64,000 nt of DNA from Streptomyces djakartensis (GCF_014651075.1 NZ_BMWE01000001.1:248001-312000); one strand, 5' to 3'. Shown: positions 1-8,664, counted from the stretch's first letter. The notes: a model not told the origin generated them from the letters alone. Made by a program: numbers and translations.

Positions 1-924
1 TCCTTCCTGGAGGTCAACACCCGCCTCCAGGTGGAGCACCCGGTGACCGAGGAGGTCGCCGGTATCGACCTGGTGCGGGAGATGTTCCGTATCGCCGACG
101 GCGAGGAGCTGGGTTACGACGACCCGGTGCTGCGGGGACACTCGTTCGAGTTCCGCATCAACGGTGAGGACCCGGGCCGCAACTTCCTGCCCGCCCCGGG
201 CACGGTCACGAGGTTCGACCCGCCGTCCGGTCCGGGTGTCCGGCTGGACGCGGGTGTCGAGTCCGGCTCGGTCATCGGCCCGGCGTGGGACTCGCTGCTG
301 GCCAAGCTGATCGTCACCGGCCGCACGCGCAAGGAGGCCCTGGAGCGGGCCTCGCGAGCGCTGGAGGAGTTCCAGGTCGAGGGCATGGCGACCGCGATCC
401 CGTTCCACCGCGCGGTGGTGAAGGACCCGGCGTTCGCCCCCGAGCGCACGGGTTCGGACGCGCCCTTCACGGTCCACACCCGCTGGATCGAGACCGAGTT
501 CGTCAACGAGATCAAGCCGTTCGCGGCGCCCGCGGACGTGGAGACGGACGAGGAGCCGGGCCGCGAGACGGTCGTCGTCGAGGTCGGCGGCAAGCGCCTG
601 GAGGTCTCCCTGCCGTCCTCGCTGGGCATGTCCCTGGCCCGCACGGGCCTCGCGGCCGGGGCCAAGCCCAAGCGCCGCGCGGCGAAGAAGTCGGGCCCGG
701 TGGCCTCCGGCGACACCCTCGCCTCCCCGATGCAGGGCACGATCGTCAAGGTCGCCGTCGAGGAGGGCCAGGAGGTCAAGGAGGGCGACCTGGTCGTCGT
801 CCTGGAGGCCATGAAGATGGAGCAGCCGCTCAACGCCCACAAGGCCGGCACGATCAAGGGCCTGTCGGCCGAGATCGGCGCGTCGGTCACGTCGGGCGGG
901 GCGATCTGCGAGATCAAGGACTGA
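1..924 (+). CDS. Acetyl/propionyl-CoA carboxylase alpha subunit, 3' part
   Basis: Biotin-dependent acyl-CoA carboxylase subunit: ATP-dependent carboxylation of biotin, supplying malonyl-/methylmalonyl-CoA synthesis with a separate beta subunit. The frame is open from base 1, so the N-terminal part is outside the window. Visible in order are the end of the biotin carboxylase ATP-grasp domain ([14 protein letters not shown]), the biotin carboxylase C-terminal domain, a linker rich in Lys/Arg/Ala, and a biotinyl domain with the canonical EAMKMEQ; the biotinylated Lys codon is 814-816. The fused BC-BCCP layout is the usual actinobacterial AccA form. In S. coelicolor accA2 sits next to a deoR gene in the same arrangement, so accA2 orthology is likely but inferred from context. 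Confidence 0.95.
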   Translation, partial: SFLEVNTRLQVEHPVTEEVAGIDLVREMFRIADGEELGYDDPVLRGHSFEFRINGEDPGRNFLPAPGTVTRFDPPSGPGVRLDAGVESGSVIGPAWDSLLAKLIVTGRTRKEALERASRALEEFQVEGMATAIPFHRAVVKDPAFAPERTGSDAPFTVHTRWIETEFVNEIKPFAAPADVETDEEPGRETVVVEVGGKRLEVSLPSSLGMSLARTGLAAGAKPKRRAAKKSGPVASGDTLASPMQGTIVKVAVEEGQEVKEGDLVVVLEAMKMEQPLNAHKAGTIKGLSAEIGASVTSGGAICEIKD

Positions 925-974
925 GGCCAGGCCGCCTGTCCCCCGGCGCGGGCGCCTACCCACTCGGGTGGGTC

Positions 975-1086
975 GGGGCCGCGCCGGGGGGTGTCCGTCC
1001 TCGGAACGGCGCGATGGAGTCGGATACCGAGTGACTCCCCGTTGACGCGCCAACCGCTGCGGGCGGACACCCCCCGACACGTCCCC
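975..1086 (-). repeat. Nested-palindrome element, copy A
   Basis: The 90-bp core at 986-1075 is identical, in reverse orientation, to the core of copy B at 5926-6015. It is bounded by perfect 12-bp inverted repeats GGGGGGTGTCCG/CGGACACCCCCC (986-997 and 1064-1075). Inner inverted pairs (GGCGCG/CGCGCC and GAGTC/GACTC) make it a layered hairpin. The outer arms extend to about 23 bp, with several mismatches on the left arm in this copy. No coding capacity. It lies between the convergent accA and deoR genes. Confidence 0.85.
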
Positions 1087-1114
1087 TTCTCGCCATACGC
1101 GGCTGCACGCCGTC

Positions 1115-1190
1115 TTAGCTGCGGGCAGTCGTGACCGCCCTAGCTGCGTGCAGTCGTGGCCGCCCTAGCTGCGGGCAGTCGTGCCGCTGG
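1115..1190. repeat. Three tandem 25-bp repeats (TAGCTGCGGGCAGTCGTG core)
   Basis: Three consecutive units begin at about 1115, 1140 and 1165 with a 25-bp period and the core TAGCTGCGGGCAGTCGTG; the second unit has one base change. A single copy of the same core, inverted, occurs at 5851-5868 beside copy B. Noncoding. Confidence 0.8.
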
Positions 1191-1460
1191 GGCGGCACGG
1201 GTGGGCGCAGCGGCACCCCGCAACGCCGGGTTGCGCAACGCCCCCCCGCACCAACGCCCAGCACCTCGCAACGCCGGGCTCCGCACCCACCCGCCCCCAG
1301 CACCCCCGCCGGGTACCTGGAACCGGCCGCCGCCGCTGCGGGCAGTAGTCGTGCCGCTGGGGCGATGGGGGTCCCCCCTGCTCGAGCGAAGCCGAGAGCT
1401 CGGGGGAGGGTGGGCGCAGCGGCACCCCGCAACGCCAGGCCGCGCAACGACCCGCCCCCG
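1191..1460. repeat. GC-rich dispersed intergenic repeat block, left
   Basis: A noncoding stretch made of repeated modules around GGGCGCAGCGGCACCCCGCA. The roughly 100-bp module at 1348-1450 matches 5756-5857 in inverted orientation almost base for base (one clear mismatch, CTCGGG versus CTTGGG). It contains an internal inverted repeat (CCCCCTGCTCGAGCG / AGCTCGGGGGAGGG). Short reading frames here are compositional artefacts. Together with the elements at 975 and 1115 it fills the 584-base gap between accA and deoR; I see no gene in it. Confidence 0.75.
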
Positions 1461-1508
1461 CACCCACGCCGGGCACCCGAAAAGCGGCTCATGCCACCGC
1501 CGGCACCG

Positions 1509-2489
1509 TCACCGCCTCCGCAGATCAGCCACCCGCGCCCGCTCCGCCCCGCCCCCCTGCTCCCCCAACATCGCGGCGGACCTCAATCCCCCCTGGGCCC
1601 CACCCCCCGGCACCTGCCGCCGAGGCCCCGGCAACGGCACGTCCCGCCGCTGCTGACGCGCAGGGACGGAATCCCCTCCAGGGCCCGCCGCCCCCGCCGA
1701 CCCCCCTTGCCCCCCGGCCACGGCGATCTGCACACCCTGGTCGGCCAAAGCCTGAAGCTCCGTGGCCGCACGGTCGTCATGCGCGGGTGGCTCGTCCGTC
1801 ACGAGGCGGGTGATGAGATCCGTCGGCACGGTCTGGAACATGGTGTCCGTACCGAGCTTCGTGTGGTCGGCCAGTACGACCACCTCCGCCGCGGCCTGCA
1901 CCAGCGCCCGGTCCACGGACGCCGACAGCATGTTGGACGTGGACAGCCCGCGCTCCGCGGTCAGACCGCTCCCGGACAGGAAGGCCCGTGACACCCGCAG
2001 CCCGTGCAGGGACTGCTCGGCACCGCTGCCGACCAGGGCGTAGTTCGAACCGCGGAGTGTCCCGCCGGTCATCACGACCTCGACCCGGTTGGCGTGGGCC
2101 AGGGCCTGTGCCACCAGCAGTGAGTTGGTGACGACGGTCAGCCCGGGCACCCGGGCGAGCCGGCGGGCCAGCTCCTGGGTCGTCGTACCCGCCCCGACCA
2201 CGATCGCCTCGCCCTCCTCCACGAGATTCGCGGCGAGGTCGGCGATAGCGGTCTTCTCGGCGGTCGCGAGATGAGACTTCTGCGGAAAGCCGGACTCTCG
2301 CGTGAAACCGCCCGGCAGTACCGCACCGCCGTGCCGGCGGTCGAGGAGTCCTTCTGCCTCCAGAGCGCGCACGTCCCGCCGTACGGTCACTTCGGAGGTC
2401 TGGACGACGCGGGCGAGCTCACGGAGCGACACGGCCCCGTTCGCTCGCACCATTTCGAGGATCAATTGGCGACGTTCTGCAGCGAACAC
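1509..2489 (-). CDS. DeoR/GlpR-family transcriptional repressor
   Basis: Cytoplasmic sugar- or nucleotide-phosphate-responsive repressor, 326 aa from a GTG start. The N-terminal DeoR winged helix-turn-helix (ERRQLILEMVRANGAVSLRELA, then TSEVTVRRDVRALEAEGLL) occupies residues 4-58. The C-terminal DeoRC sugar-phosphate sensor contains VGAGTTTQELARRL and ADHTKLG. Family members usually end soon after the GVxIxVAG motif (near residue 254 here). This one continues for about 70 low-complexity Gly/Arg residues into the repeat-rich intergenic DNA, which suggests loss of the ancestral stop or a frameshift. An inverted repeat at 2522-2540 lies just upstream. It is a candidate controller of the nearby nucleoside genes, but that link is inference only. 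Confidence 0.9.
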   Translation of the reverse strand: MFAAERRQLILEMVRANGAVSLRELARVVQTSEVTVRRDVRALEAEGLLDRRHGGAVLPGGFTRESGFPQKSHLATAEKTAIADLAANLVEEGEAIVVGAGTTTQELARRLARVPGLTVVTNSLLVAQALAHANRVEVVMTGGTLRGSNYALVGSGAEQSLHGLRVSRAFLSGSGLTAERGLSTSNMLSASVDRALVQAAAEVVVLADHTKLGTDTMFQTVPTDLITRLVTDEPPAHDDRAATELQALADQGVQIAVAGGQGGSAGAAGPGGDSVPARQQRRDVPLPGPRRQVPGGGAQGGLRSAAMLGEQGGGAERARVADLRRR

Positions 2490-2521
2490 GAAACTGACAG
2501 TAACGCCAGCGACCGTCTGCT

Positions 2522-2540
2522 TTCAGCAGTTTGCGCTGAA
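2522..2540. promoter_or_regulatory. Candidate operator of the deoR gene
   Basis: Perfect inverted repeat TTCAGC-n7-GCTGAA, 33 bases upstream of the deoR GTG start and in its promoter region. Autoregulation by the DeoR protein is a plausible inference. The sequence does not resemble the CTACGCGCGTAG motif found at the nucleoside genes. Confidence 0.45.
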
Positions 2541-2654
2541 TAGCAGAAGATGTTCGCACCGAGCAGCGTGAAGTGATATAGAGCCCAGCCGCGCCGCCTA
2601 TGCCGTCCGCATGGTCGCGCACCCCCCGTGACCAGCGGGGAGTCGGTTTCGGCC

Positions 2655-4103
2655 TCAGCTCTCGCCGGTCTCCTTGCGCGTGTGCAGCTGCCGCGCCACC
2701 TCGGCGATCGAACCCGACAGCGAGGGGTAGACGGTGAAGGCGTTCGCGATCTGCTCGACCGTCAGGTTGTTGTCGACCGCGATCGAGATGGGGTGGATCA
2801 GTTCCGAGGCGCGCGGCGCCACGACCACGCCACCGACCACGATCCCGGTCCCCGGCCGGCAGAAGATCTTGACGAAGCCGTCACGGATGCCCTGCATCTT
2901 CGCCCGCGGGTTGCGCAGCAGCGGCAGCTTCACCACCCGGGCGTCGATCTTCCCGCCGTCGACGTCGGCCTGGGTGTAACCGACGGTGGCGATCTCCGGG
3001 TCGGTGAAGACGTTCGACGAGACGGTCTTCAGGTTCAGCGGGGCCACGGCGTCGCCGAGGAAGTGGTACATGGCGATACGTCCCTGCATGGCGGCCACGG
3101 AGGCGAGGGCGAACACGCCCGTCACATCACCGGCCGCGTACACGCCCGGAGCGGTCGTACGCGACACCCGGTCGGTCCAGATGTGGCCGGACTCGCGCAG
3201 CCTGACCCCGGCCTCCTCCAGCCCCATGCCGGCGCTGTTCGGTACGGCACCGACGGCCATGAGGCAGTGCGAGCCGGTGATGACCCGCCCGTCGGCGAGG
3301 GTCACCTCGACCCGGTCCCCGACCCGCTTGGCGGACTGCGCCCGGGAACGCCCCATGACGTTCATGCCGCGCCGCCGGAAGACGTCCTCCAGCACGGCGG
3401 CCGCGTCCGGGTCCTCACCGGGCAGCACGCGGTCCCGCGACGAGACGAGCGTCACCCTCGATCCCAGCGCCTGGTAGGCCCCGGCGAACTCGGCACCCGT
3501 CACACCCGACCCGACCACGATCAGCTCCTCGGGGAGCTCGTGGAGGTCGTACACCTGGGTCCAGTTCAGGATCCGCTCACCGTCGGGCAGGGCGTCGGGC
3601 AGCTCACGGGGGTGCCCGCCGGTGGCGATGAGCACCGCGTCCGCCGTCAGGGTCTCCTCGCTCCCGTCGGCGGCACGCACTACGACCTTGCGCGACCCGT
3701 CGAGCGCCTGCATGCCCTCCAGGCGCCCGCGCCCGCGCATGACCCGCGCCCCGGCACGCGTCACGGAGGCGGTGATGTCGTGCGACTGGGCGAGCGCGAG
3801 GCGCTTCACGCGCCGGTTGACCTTCCCCAGGTCCACGCCCACCACCCGGGCGGCCTGCTCCACGTGCGGGGTGTCGTCGGCGACGATGATCCCCAGCTCC
3901 TCGTACGAGGAGTCGAAGGTGGTCATCACCTCGGCCGTGGCGATCAGGGTCTTCGACGGTACGCAGTCGGTGAGCACCGACGCCCCGCCCAGACCGTCGC
4001 TGTCGACGACGGTCACCTCCGCGCCGAGTTGAGCGGCAACCAGCGCCGCTTCGTATCCGCCGGGTCCGCCACCAATGATCACGATCCGAGTCACGTACTC
4101 CAT
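2655..4103 (-). CDS. FAD-dependent NAD(P)H dehydrogenase, flavoprotein disulfide reductase family
   Basis: A 482-aa cytoplasmic flavoprotein of the dihydrolipoamide dehydrogenase fold. The FAD-binding motif (IVIIGGGPGGYEAALVAA) is at the N-terminus, the NAD(P)-binding motif (VVGSGVTGAEFAGAYQALGS) is central, the second FAD motif is GVYAAGDVTG, and a dimerisation domain is C-terminal. The usual CxxxxC redox disulfide is absent; the equivalent place reads GGASVLTDCVPSK with one Cys. This matches the LpdA/quinone-reductase subgroup rather than true lipoamide dehydrogenase. The start was chosen at ATG 4103 because the Rossmann strand begins immediately after it. Upstream in-frame sequence is Arg/Gly-rich and unlike the family. 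Confidence 0.9.
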   Translation of the reverse strand: MEYVTRIVIIGGGPGGYEAALVAAQLGAEVTVVDSDGLGGASVLTDCVPSKTLIATAEVMTTFDSSYEELGIIVADDTPHVEQAARVVGVDLGKVNRRVKRLALAQSHDITASVTRAGARVMRGRGRLEGMQALDGSRKVVVRAADGSEETLTADAVLIATGGHPRELPDALPDGERILNWTQVYDLHELPEELIVVGSGVTGAEFAGAYQALGSRVTLVSSRDRVLPGEDPDAAAVLEDVFRRRGMNVMGRSRAQSAKRVGDRVEVTLADGRVITGSHCLMAVGAVPNSAGMGLEEAGVRLRESGHIWTDRVSRTTAPGVYAAGDVTGVFALASVAAMQGRIAMYHFLGDAVAPLNLKTVSSNVFTDPEIATVGYTQADVDGGKIDARVVKLPLLRNPRAKMQGIRDGFVKIFCRPGTGIVVGGVVVAPRASELIHPISIAVDNNLTVEQIANAFTVYPSLSGSIAEVARQLHTRKETGES

Positions 4104-4200
4104 TGTCCCGCACCCATCAACGTGACACCGCCCCGGGGCCCGCCCCCGATGCGGCTCTGTTACGCGAGTGACGCCGGGCCACCTGCCGTACCCTCTCCCC

Positions 4201-4638
4201 ATGTCGCTCTACGCCGCGTACGCCGGCAACCTCGACGCGCGGCTGATGTCCCGCCGCGCCCCGCACTCGCCGCTGCGCGCCACCGGCTGGCTGAACGGGT
4301 GGCGGCTGACGTTCGGCGGTGAGCACATGGGCTGGGAGGGTGCCCTGCCGACGATCGTGGAGGACCCCGTCTCCCAGGTCTTCGTCGCGCTGTACGACAT
4401 CGCCCCCATGGACGAGGAGTCACTCGACCGCTGGGAAGGCGTGGGCCTCGACATCTACCGCCGCACACGCGTACGGGTGCACACCCTGGACGGCGAGGAG
4501 CCTGCGTGGGCCTTCGCCCTGAACGCGTACGAGGGCGGCCTGCCCTCCGCCCGCCACCTGGGCGAGATCGCCGACGCCGCCGAATCGGCCGGCGCCCCTC
4601 ACGACTACGTCATGGAGCTCCGCAAGCGCCCCTGCTGA
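4201..4638 (+). CDS. Gamma-glutamylcyclotransferase-like (AIG2/GGCT) protein
   Basis: 145-aa cytoplasmic protein with the GGCT/AIG2-fold signature YAAYAGNLD near the N-terminus, a variant of the YGSNL substrate loop. A conserved acidic segment ([13 protein letters not shown]) carries the candidate catalytic Glu. Family members cyclise gamma-glutamyl amines; the substrate here is unknown. ATG 4201 places the first beta strand at residue 3 and suits the family better than the in-frame ATG at 4168. It is divergent from the flavoprotein gene and upstream of pnp. Confidence 0.8.
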   Translation: MSLYAAYAGNLDARLMSRRAPHSPLRATGWLNGWRLTFGGEHMGWEGALPTIVEDPVSQVFVALYDIAPMDEESLDRWEGVGLDIYRRTRVRVHTLDGEEPAWAFALNAYEGGLPSARHLGEIADAAESAGAPHDYVMELRKRPC

Positions 4639-4705
4639 CAGTCACAACCCTCCCCTCCTGTTGGAAACGACAAGACAACGATCCCCACCCCGTCGGCTCC
4701 AACAT

Positions 4706-4717
4706 CTACGCGCGTAG
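4706..4717. promoter_or_regulatory. CTACGCGCGTAG operator upstream of pnp
   Basis: Perfect 12-bp palindrome ending 25 bases before the pnp start. Identical sites lie upstream of deoC, add and the nucleoside ABC operon. Recurrence only at nucleoside genes points to a shared repressor site, inferred to act on the pnp promoter. Confidence 0.75.
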
Positions 4718-4742
4718 GCAATCACCGGCTACCCTCGTCCGC

Positions 4743-5567
4743 GTGAACGCATCTCTTCTTCCGGACGACCTGCAGGGCGACCCGCACGCCGCCGCCGACG
4801 CCGCCGCGGCCCGCCTGCGCGAACTGACAGGCGCCGAGACCCACGACGTCGCCCTGGTGATGGGCTCCGGCTGGGCCCCGGCCGTGGACGCCCTCGGCGC
4901 TCCCGAGGCCGAGCTCCAGGTCACCGAGCTGCCCGGTTTCCCGCCGCCGGCGGTCGAAGGGCACGGCGGCAAGATCCGCTCCTACCGGACCGGCGACAAG
5001 CGCGCCCTGGTCTTCCTCGGCCGTACCCACTACTACGAGGGCCGCGGCGTGGCCGCCGTCGCCCACGGTGTCCGCACCGCGGTGGCGGCCGGCTGCAAGA
5101 CGGTCGTCCTCACCAACGGCTGCGGCGGCCTGCGCGAAGGCATGCGCCCCGGCCAGCCGGTCCTGATCAGCGACCACATCAACCTCACCGCCACGTCCCC
5201 CATCATCGGCGCGAACTTCGTCGATCTCACCGACCTCTACTCCCCCCGCCTGCGCGCCCTGTGCAAGGAGGTCGACCCCACGCTGGAGGAGGGCGTCTAC
5301 GCCCAGTTCCCCGGCCCGCACTACGAGACTCCGGCAGAGATCCGTATGGCCCGGGTCATCGGTGCGGATCTGGTGGGCATGTCGACGGTCCTGGAGGCGA
5401 TCGCCGCGCGGGAGGCGGGCGCGGAGGTTCTCGGCATCTCTCTCGTCACCAACCTGGCGGCGGGGATGACCGGGGAGCCCCTGAATCACGAGGAGGTCCT
5501 CCAGGCCGGCCGCGACTCCGCGACGCGCATGGGCTCGCTGCTCGCCCAGGTCCTGGAACGCCTGTAG
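4743..5567 (+). CDS. Purine-nucleoside phosphorylase
   Basis: 274-aa trimeric-type PNP, phosphorolysing (deoxy)inosine/guanosine to base plus (deoxy)ribose-1-phosphate. Visible motifs are the phosphate-binding VMGSGW loop, GRTHYYEG (phosphate/ribose contacts), [25 protein letters not shown], and the base-site segment [18 protein letters not shown] followed by SLVTNLAAG. The GTG start at 4743 follows the CTACGCGCGTAG operator and gives a normal family N-terminus. It works with the downstream phosphosugar mutase and deoC in salvage and catabolism of the released pentose phosphate. Confidence 0.95.
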   Translation: MNASLLPDDLQGDPHAAADAAAARLRELTGAETHDVALVMGSGWAPAVDALGAPEAELQVTELPGFPPPAVEGHGGKIRSYRTGDKRALVFLGRTHYYEGRGVAAVAHGVRTAVAAGCKTVVLTNGCGGLREGMRPGQPVLISDHINLTATSPIIGANFVDLTDLYSPRLRALCKEVDPTLEEGVYAQFPGPHYETPAEIRMARVIGADLVGMSTVLEAIAAREAGAEVLGISLVTNLAAGMTGEPLNHEEVLQAGRDSATRMGSLLAQVLERL

Positions 5568-5589
5568 GCAACCCGGCATGGGTGCGGGA

Positions 5590-5880
5590 GCCGGGTGGGT
5601 CCGCAGCCCTGCGTCACGGGGTGCCGCTGCGCCCACCCTCCCCCCAACTCTCGGCTTCGCCCGAGCAGGGCCCCTCGCCCCAGCGGGACGACTGCCCGCA
5701 GCGGCGGCGGTCGGCGCCCGGTTCCAGGTACCCGGCGTGGGTGCGGGGGCCGGGGCGTTGCGCGGCCCGGCGTTGCGGGGTGCCGCTGCGCCCACCCTCC
5801 CCCAAGCTCTCGGCTTCGCTCGAGCAGGGGGGACCCCCATCGCCCCAGCGGCACGACTGCCCGCAGCTAGGACGGCCGGC
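5590..5880. repeat. GC-rich dispersed intergenic repeat block, right
   Basis: Two tandem modules. The first is at about 5610-5700 and is more diverged; the second at 5756-5857 is nearly identical to the inverse of 1348-1450. They are followed by one inverted TAGCTGCGGGCAGTCGTG unit and GGCAGCTGGGACGGCC repeats. The order of modules mirrors the left block, so the two flanks form a composite inverted repeat around deoR-pnp. No gene is visible; the 555-base gap 5568-6122 holds only this block, copy B and the mutase leader. Confidence 0.75.
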
Positions 5881-5914
5881 AGCTGGGACGGCCGGCAGCC
5901 GCGTACGTACGGAA

Positions 5915-6026
5915 GGGGACGTGTCGGGGGGTGTCCGCCCGCAGCGGTTGGCGCGTCAACGGGGAGTCACTCGGTATCCGACTCCATCGCGCCGTTCCGA
6001 GGACGGACACCCCCCGGCACGTCCCC
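5915..6026 (+). repeat. Nested-palindrome element, copy B
   Basis: 112-bp element. Its terminal inverted repeats run 23 bp with one mismatch (5915-5937 against 6004-6026). The core 5926-6015 is identical to copy A. Inner paired segments GGCGCG/CGCGCC and GAGTC/GACTC allow nearly the whole element to fold into one hairpin or cruciform. It lies upstream of the phosphosugar mutase gene. The size, ends and perfect conservation resemble a MITE-like or structured-RNA element. Confidence 0.85.
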
Positions 6027-6122
6027 GACCCCCCACCCACCGCAACGCGCCACAACAGCGCCCTCACCCGAGCAGGCCGCCGCAGGCGCACCCACCCATC
6101 AACGGAGAGGCTGACCCAGACC

Positions 6123-7754
6123 GTGCACGACGAACTCATCGCACAGGCCCAGGCGTGGCTCACCGAGGACCCCGACCCGGAGACCCGCACCGAGCTCGCC
6201 CGCCTCATCGACGCCCAGGACCACACCGAACTCGCCGCCCGCTTCGCCGGCACCCTCCAGTTCGGCACCGCCGGCCTCCGCGGCGAACTCGGCGCCGGCC
6301 CCATGCGCATGAACCGCTCGGTCGTCATCCGCGCCGCCGCCGGCCTCGCCGCGTACCTCAAGAAGCAGGGCCACGAGAACGGTCTCGTCGTCATCGGCTA
6401 CGACGCCCGCCACAAGTCACACGACTTCGCCCAGGACACCGCCGCCGTCATGACCGGCGCCGGCCTCCGCGCGGCCGTCCTCCCCCGCCCCCTCCCCACC
6501 CCCGTGCTGGCCTTCGCCATCAGACACCTCGGCGCGGTCGCCGGCGTGGAGGTCACCGCCAGCCACAACCCGCCCCGCGACAACGGCTACAAGGTGTACC
6601 TCGGCGACGGCTCCCAGATCGTCCCGCCCGCCGACGCCGACATCGCCGCGGAGATCGCCGCGGTCCCCTCCCTCACCACCGTCCACCGCCCCACCGAAGG
6701 CTGGGACACCCTCGACGACACCGTCCTCGACGCCTACCTCGCCCGCACGGACGCGGTCCTGGCCAAGGACTCCCCCCGCACCGCCCGCACGGTGTACACG
6801 GCGATGCACGGCGTCGGCAAGGACGTCCTCCTCGCCGCCTTCGCCCGCGCCGGCTTCCCGGAGCCGGAGCTCGTCACCGAGCAGGCCGACCCCGACCCGG
6901 ACTTCCCGACCGTCGCGTTCCCCAACCCGGAGGAACCCGGAGCGATGGACCTGGCCTTCGCCACCGCACGCGAGACCGCCCCGGACCTGATCATCGCCAA
7001 CGACCCGGACGCGGACCGCTGCGCCGTCGCCGTGCGGGACGGCGACGCCTGGCGCATGCTCCGCGGCGACGAGGTCGGCGCGCTCCTCGCCGCCCACCTG
7101 GTCCGCCGCGGAGCGACCGGTACCTTCGCCGAGTCGATCGTCTCCTCCTCCCTCCTCGGCCGCATCGCCGAGAAGGCGGGTCTGACGCACGTCGAGACCC
7201 TCACCGGCTTCAAGTGGATCGCCCGCGCGCAGGGGCTGCGCTACGGCTACGAGGAGGCCCTCGGCTACTGCGTCGACCCCGACGGCGTACGCGACAAGGA
7301 CGGCATCACGGCCGCGCTCCTGATCACGGAACTCGCCTCGGTCCTCAAGGAGGAGGGCCGCACGCTCCTCGACCTCCTCGACGACCTGGCGGTGGAACAC
7401 GGCCTGCACGCGACGGACCAGCTCTCGGTTCGCGTCGAGGACCTCTCACTCATCGCCGCCGCCATGCGCCGGCTGCGCGAACAGCCCCCCACGGAGCTCG
7501 CCGGCCTGCCGATCACCCGCACCGAGGACCTGACCCAGGGCACGGAGAACCTCCCGCCCACCGACGGCCTGCGCTACACCCTCGACGGCGCACGGGTGAT
7601 CGTCCGCCCGAGCGGCACCGAGCCGAAGCTGAAGTGCTACCTGGAGGTGATCGTCCCGGTGCCGGCCCACGCCGACCTCCCCACGTCCCGCGCCCGGGCG
7701 ACGGCGCTGCTGGAGTCACTCAAGCGCGACCTGTCGGCGGCGGCCGGAATCTGA
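6123..7754 (+). CDS. Phosphosugar mutase (phosphomannomutase/phosphopentomutase-like)
   Basis: 543-aa alpha-D-phosphohexomutase family enzyme. In order: FGTAGLRGELG near the N-terminus, the active-site phosphoserine loop TASHNPPRDNGYKVY, the Mg-binding DPDADRC motif, the sugar-recognition loop EEALGYCVDP, and the phosphate-binding RPSGTEPKLK at the C-terminus. Next to purine nucleoside phosphorylase and deoC, a role in converting (deoxy)ribose-1-phosphate to the 5-phosphate is plausible; hexose substrates are equally possible by sequence. The GTG at 6123 was chosen; upstream in-frame sequence is the repeat element read as protein. Confidence 0.9.
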   Translation: MHDELIAQAQAWLTEDPDPETRTELARLIDAQDHTELAARFAGTLQFGTAGLRGELGAGPMRMNRSVVIRAAAGLAAYLKKQGHENGLVVIGYDARHKSHDFAQDTAAVMTGAGLRAAVLPRPLPTPVLAFAIRHLGAVAGVEVTASHNPPRDNGYKVYLGDGSQIVPPADADIAAEIAAVPSLTTVHRPTEGWDTLDDTVLDAYLARTDAVLAKDSPRTARTVYTAMHGVGKDVLLAAFARAGFPEPELVTEQADPDPDFPTVAFPNPEEPGAMDLAFATARETAPDLIIANDPDADRCAVAVRDGDAWRMLRGDEVGALLAAHLVRRGATGTFAESIVSSSLLGRIAEKAGLTHVETLTGFKWIARAQGLRYGYEEALGYCVDPDGVRDKDGITAALLITELASVLKEEGRTLLDLLDDLAVEHGLHATDQLSVRVEDLSLIAAAMRRLREQPPTELAGLPITRTEDLTQGTENLPPTDGLRYTLDGARVIVRPSGTEPKLKCYLEVIVPVPAHADLPTSRARATALLESLKRDLSAAAGI

Positions 7755-7769
7755 GCACGGCCGGCACCA

Positions 7770-7809
7770 GAAGACCACGGGGTGCCTGTTCGGGCACCCC
7801 GTGGTCTTC
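7770..7809. terminator. Intrinsic terminator, 17-bp perfect stem
   Basis: A perfect 17-bp hairpin (arms 7770-7786 and 7793-7809) with a 6-base loop lies 15 bases after the mutase stop. The convergent PH-domain gene ends nearby, so it probably acts bidirectionally. Confidence 0.85.
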
Positions 7810-7856
7810 AGGACCTCACGCCCCAGGGCCTCACCCCCAAGGCCTCACCCCCGGGT

Positions 7857-8564
7857 TCATCCCACCAGCACCAAGATCAGCGCCAGCAGCGCCCCGGCAA
7901 CCGCCGGCCCCATCACCTCGTAGGCCCACCGCACGGTCACCTCGCCCTGCGCCGTCTCCGCCCCGTGCCGCGCCTCGTGCAGTCCGCGCAGTTCATCCAT
8001 GATCCGGTCGGTCTCCGCCCGCACCGGCCCGTCGGACATGCGGTCGGGACCAGCGCCGAACACCGGCCCCGCGCCCGGCCCCGCACCCATGCCGAGCGCA
8101 CCGCCACGCCCCTCGTCCCGTCCCATGGCCCGCCGCGCCTGCGCCGTCGCCCGCATCTCACGCCGCGCGGCCCTCTTGCGGGCGCGCAGCGAGACCGGCA
8201 CGGCCCAGAGCTGGTACTTGGTGCCGGACTCGGTGAGGACCTCGTTCGAGTAGGCGGACTTCAGCGAGGCGACCTGCCCCCAGGGCAGCGCGATGACGCG
8301 GAACGGGTTGCGGATGCGCAGCCGGTCGTCGCCCACGTACACCGCCGGCCGCAGGGTGAAGGCGACGACCAGCGGCACGATGAGGAGCATCAGCGCGAGT
8401 GCCAGCCACGGCGTGCGTCCCTCCCCCGAGATCACGGCGTCGATCCCGATCCACCCGACGACGGCGAGCAGCAGCACACCACCGGCGATGGCCGGGGCCG
8501 ACCGGTACACCCGCTCCTTGGACTCGGGCTGCGGCGCTGGTGACTGGGACTCGGGGCTCGTCAT
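7857..8564 (-). CDS. PH-domain-containing membrane protein
   Basis: 235 aa. Two N-terminal transmembrane segments (AIAGGVLLLAVVGWIGIDAV and ALALMLLIVPLVVAFTL, residues about 25-70) precede a small bacterial PH-like beta domain (VYVGDDRLRIRNPFRVIALPWGQVASLK). A charged, Gly/Met-rich region follows, then a C-terminal hydrophobic helix (GPAVAGALLALILVLVG). It resembles the DUF2581/PF10756 PH-like family of actinobacterial membrane proteins. Function unknown. Divergent from deoC. Confidence 0.8.
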   Translation of the reverse strand: MTSPESQSPAPQPESKERVYRSAPAIAGGVLLLAVVGWIGIDAVISGEGRTPWLALALMLLIVPLVVAFTLRPAVYVGDDRLRIRNPFRVIALPWGQVASLKSAYSNEVLTESGTKYQLWAVPVSLRARKRAARREMRATAQARRAMGRDEGRGGALGMGAGPGAGPVFGAGPDRMSDGPVRAETDRIMDELRGLHEARHGAETAQGEVTVRWAYEVMGPAVAGALLALILVLVG

Positions 8565-8633
8565 GTCTCGATTCTGCCGGACCCGCTCGTACGCCGGTCA
8601 TCGCCCCGGGACAACCGGAGGGCTGTACAGCCG

Positions 8634-8645
8634 CTACGCGCGTAG
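8634..8645. promoter_or_regulatory. CTACGCGCGTAG operator upstream of deoC
   Basis: Perfect 12-bp palindrome 19 bases before the deoC ATG, identical to the sites at pnp, add and the nucleoside ABC operon. Its position so close to the start codon suits repression. Confidence 0.75.
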
Positions 8646-8664
8646 ATATGCTCGTCTGGTGACC

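Noticed and set aside
1131..1991. Short open frames in the repeat blocks at 1.1-1.6 kb and 5.6-6.1 kb
   Set aside because: Ala/Pro/Arg-rich translations in all frames of GC-rich repeats, without ribosome sites or recognisable domains.
2628..4322. Plus-strand frame opposite the flavoprotein gene
   Set aside because: Translation is low-information His/Gly/Val/Asp-rich and lacks domain motifs, whereas the minus strand encodes a full disulfide-reductase-family enzyme.
5261..8002. Long plus-strand open frame spanning pnp 3' end, repeats and the mutase
   Set aside because: Arg/Pro/His-rich translation typical of the wrong frame in high-GC DNA; it crosses a real stop, noncoding repeats and a gene in another frame.
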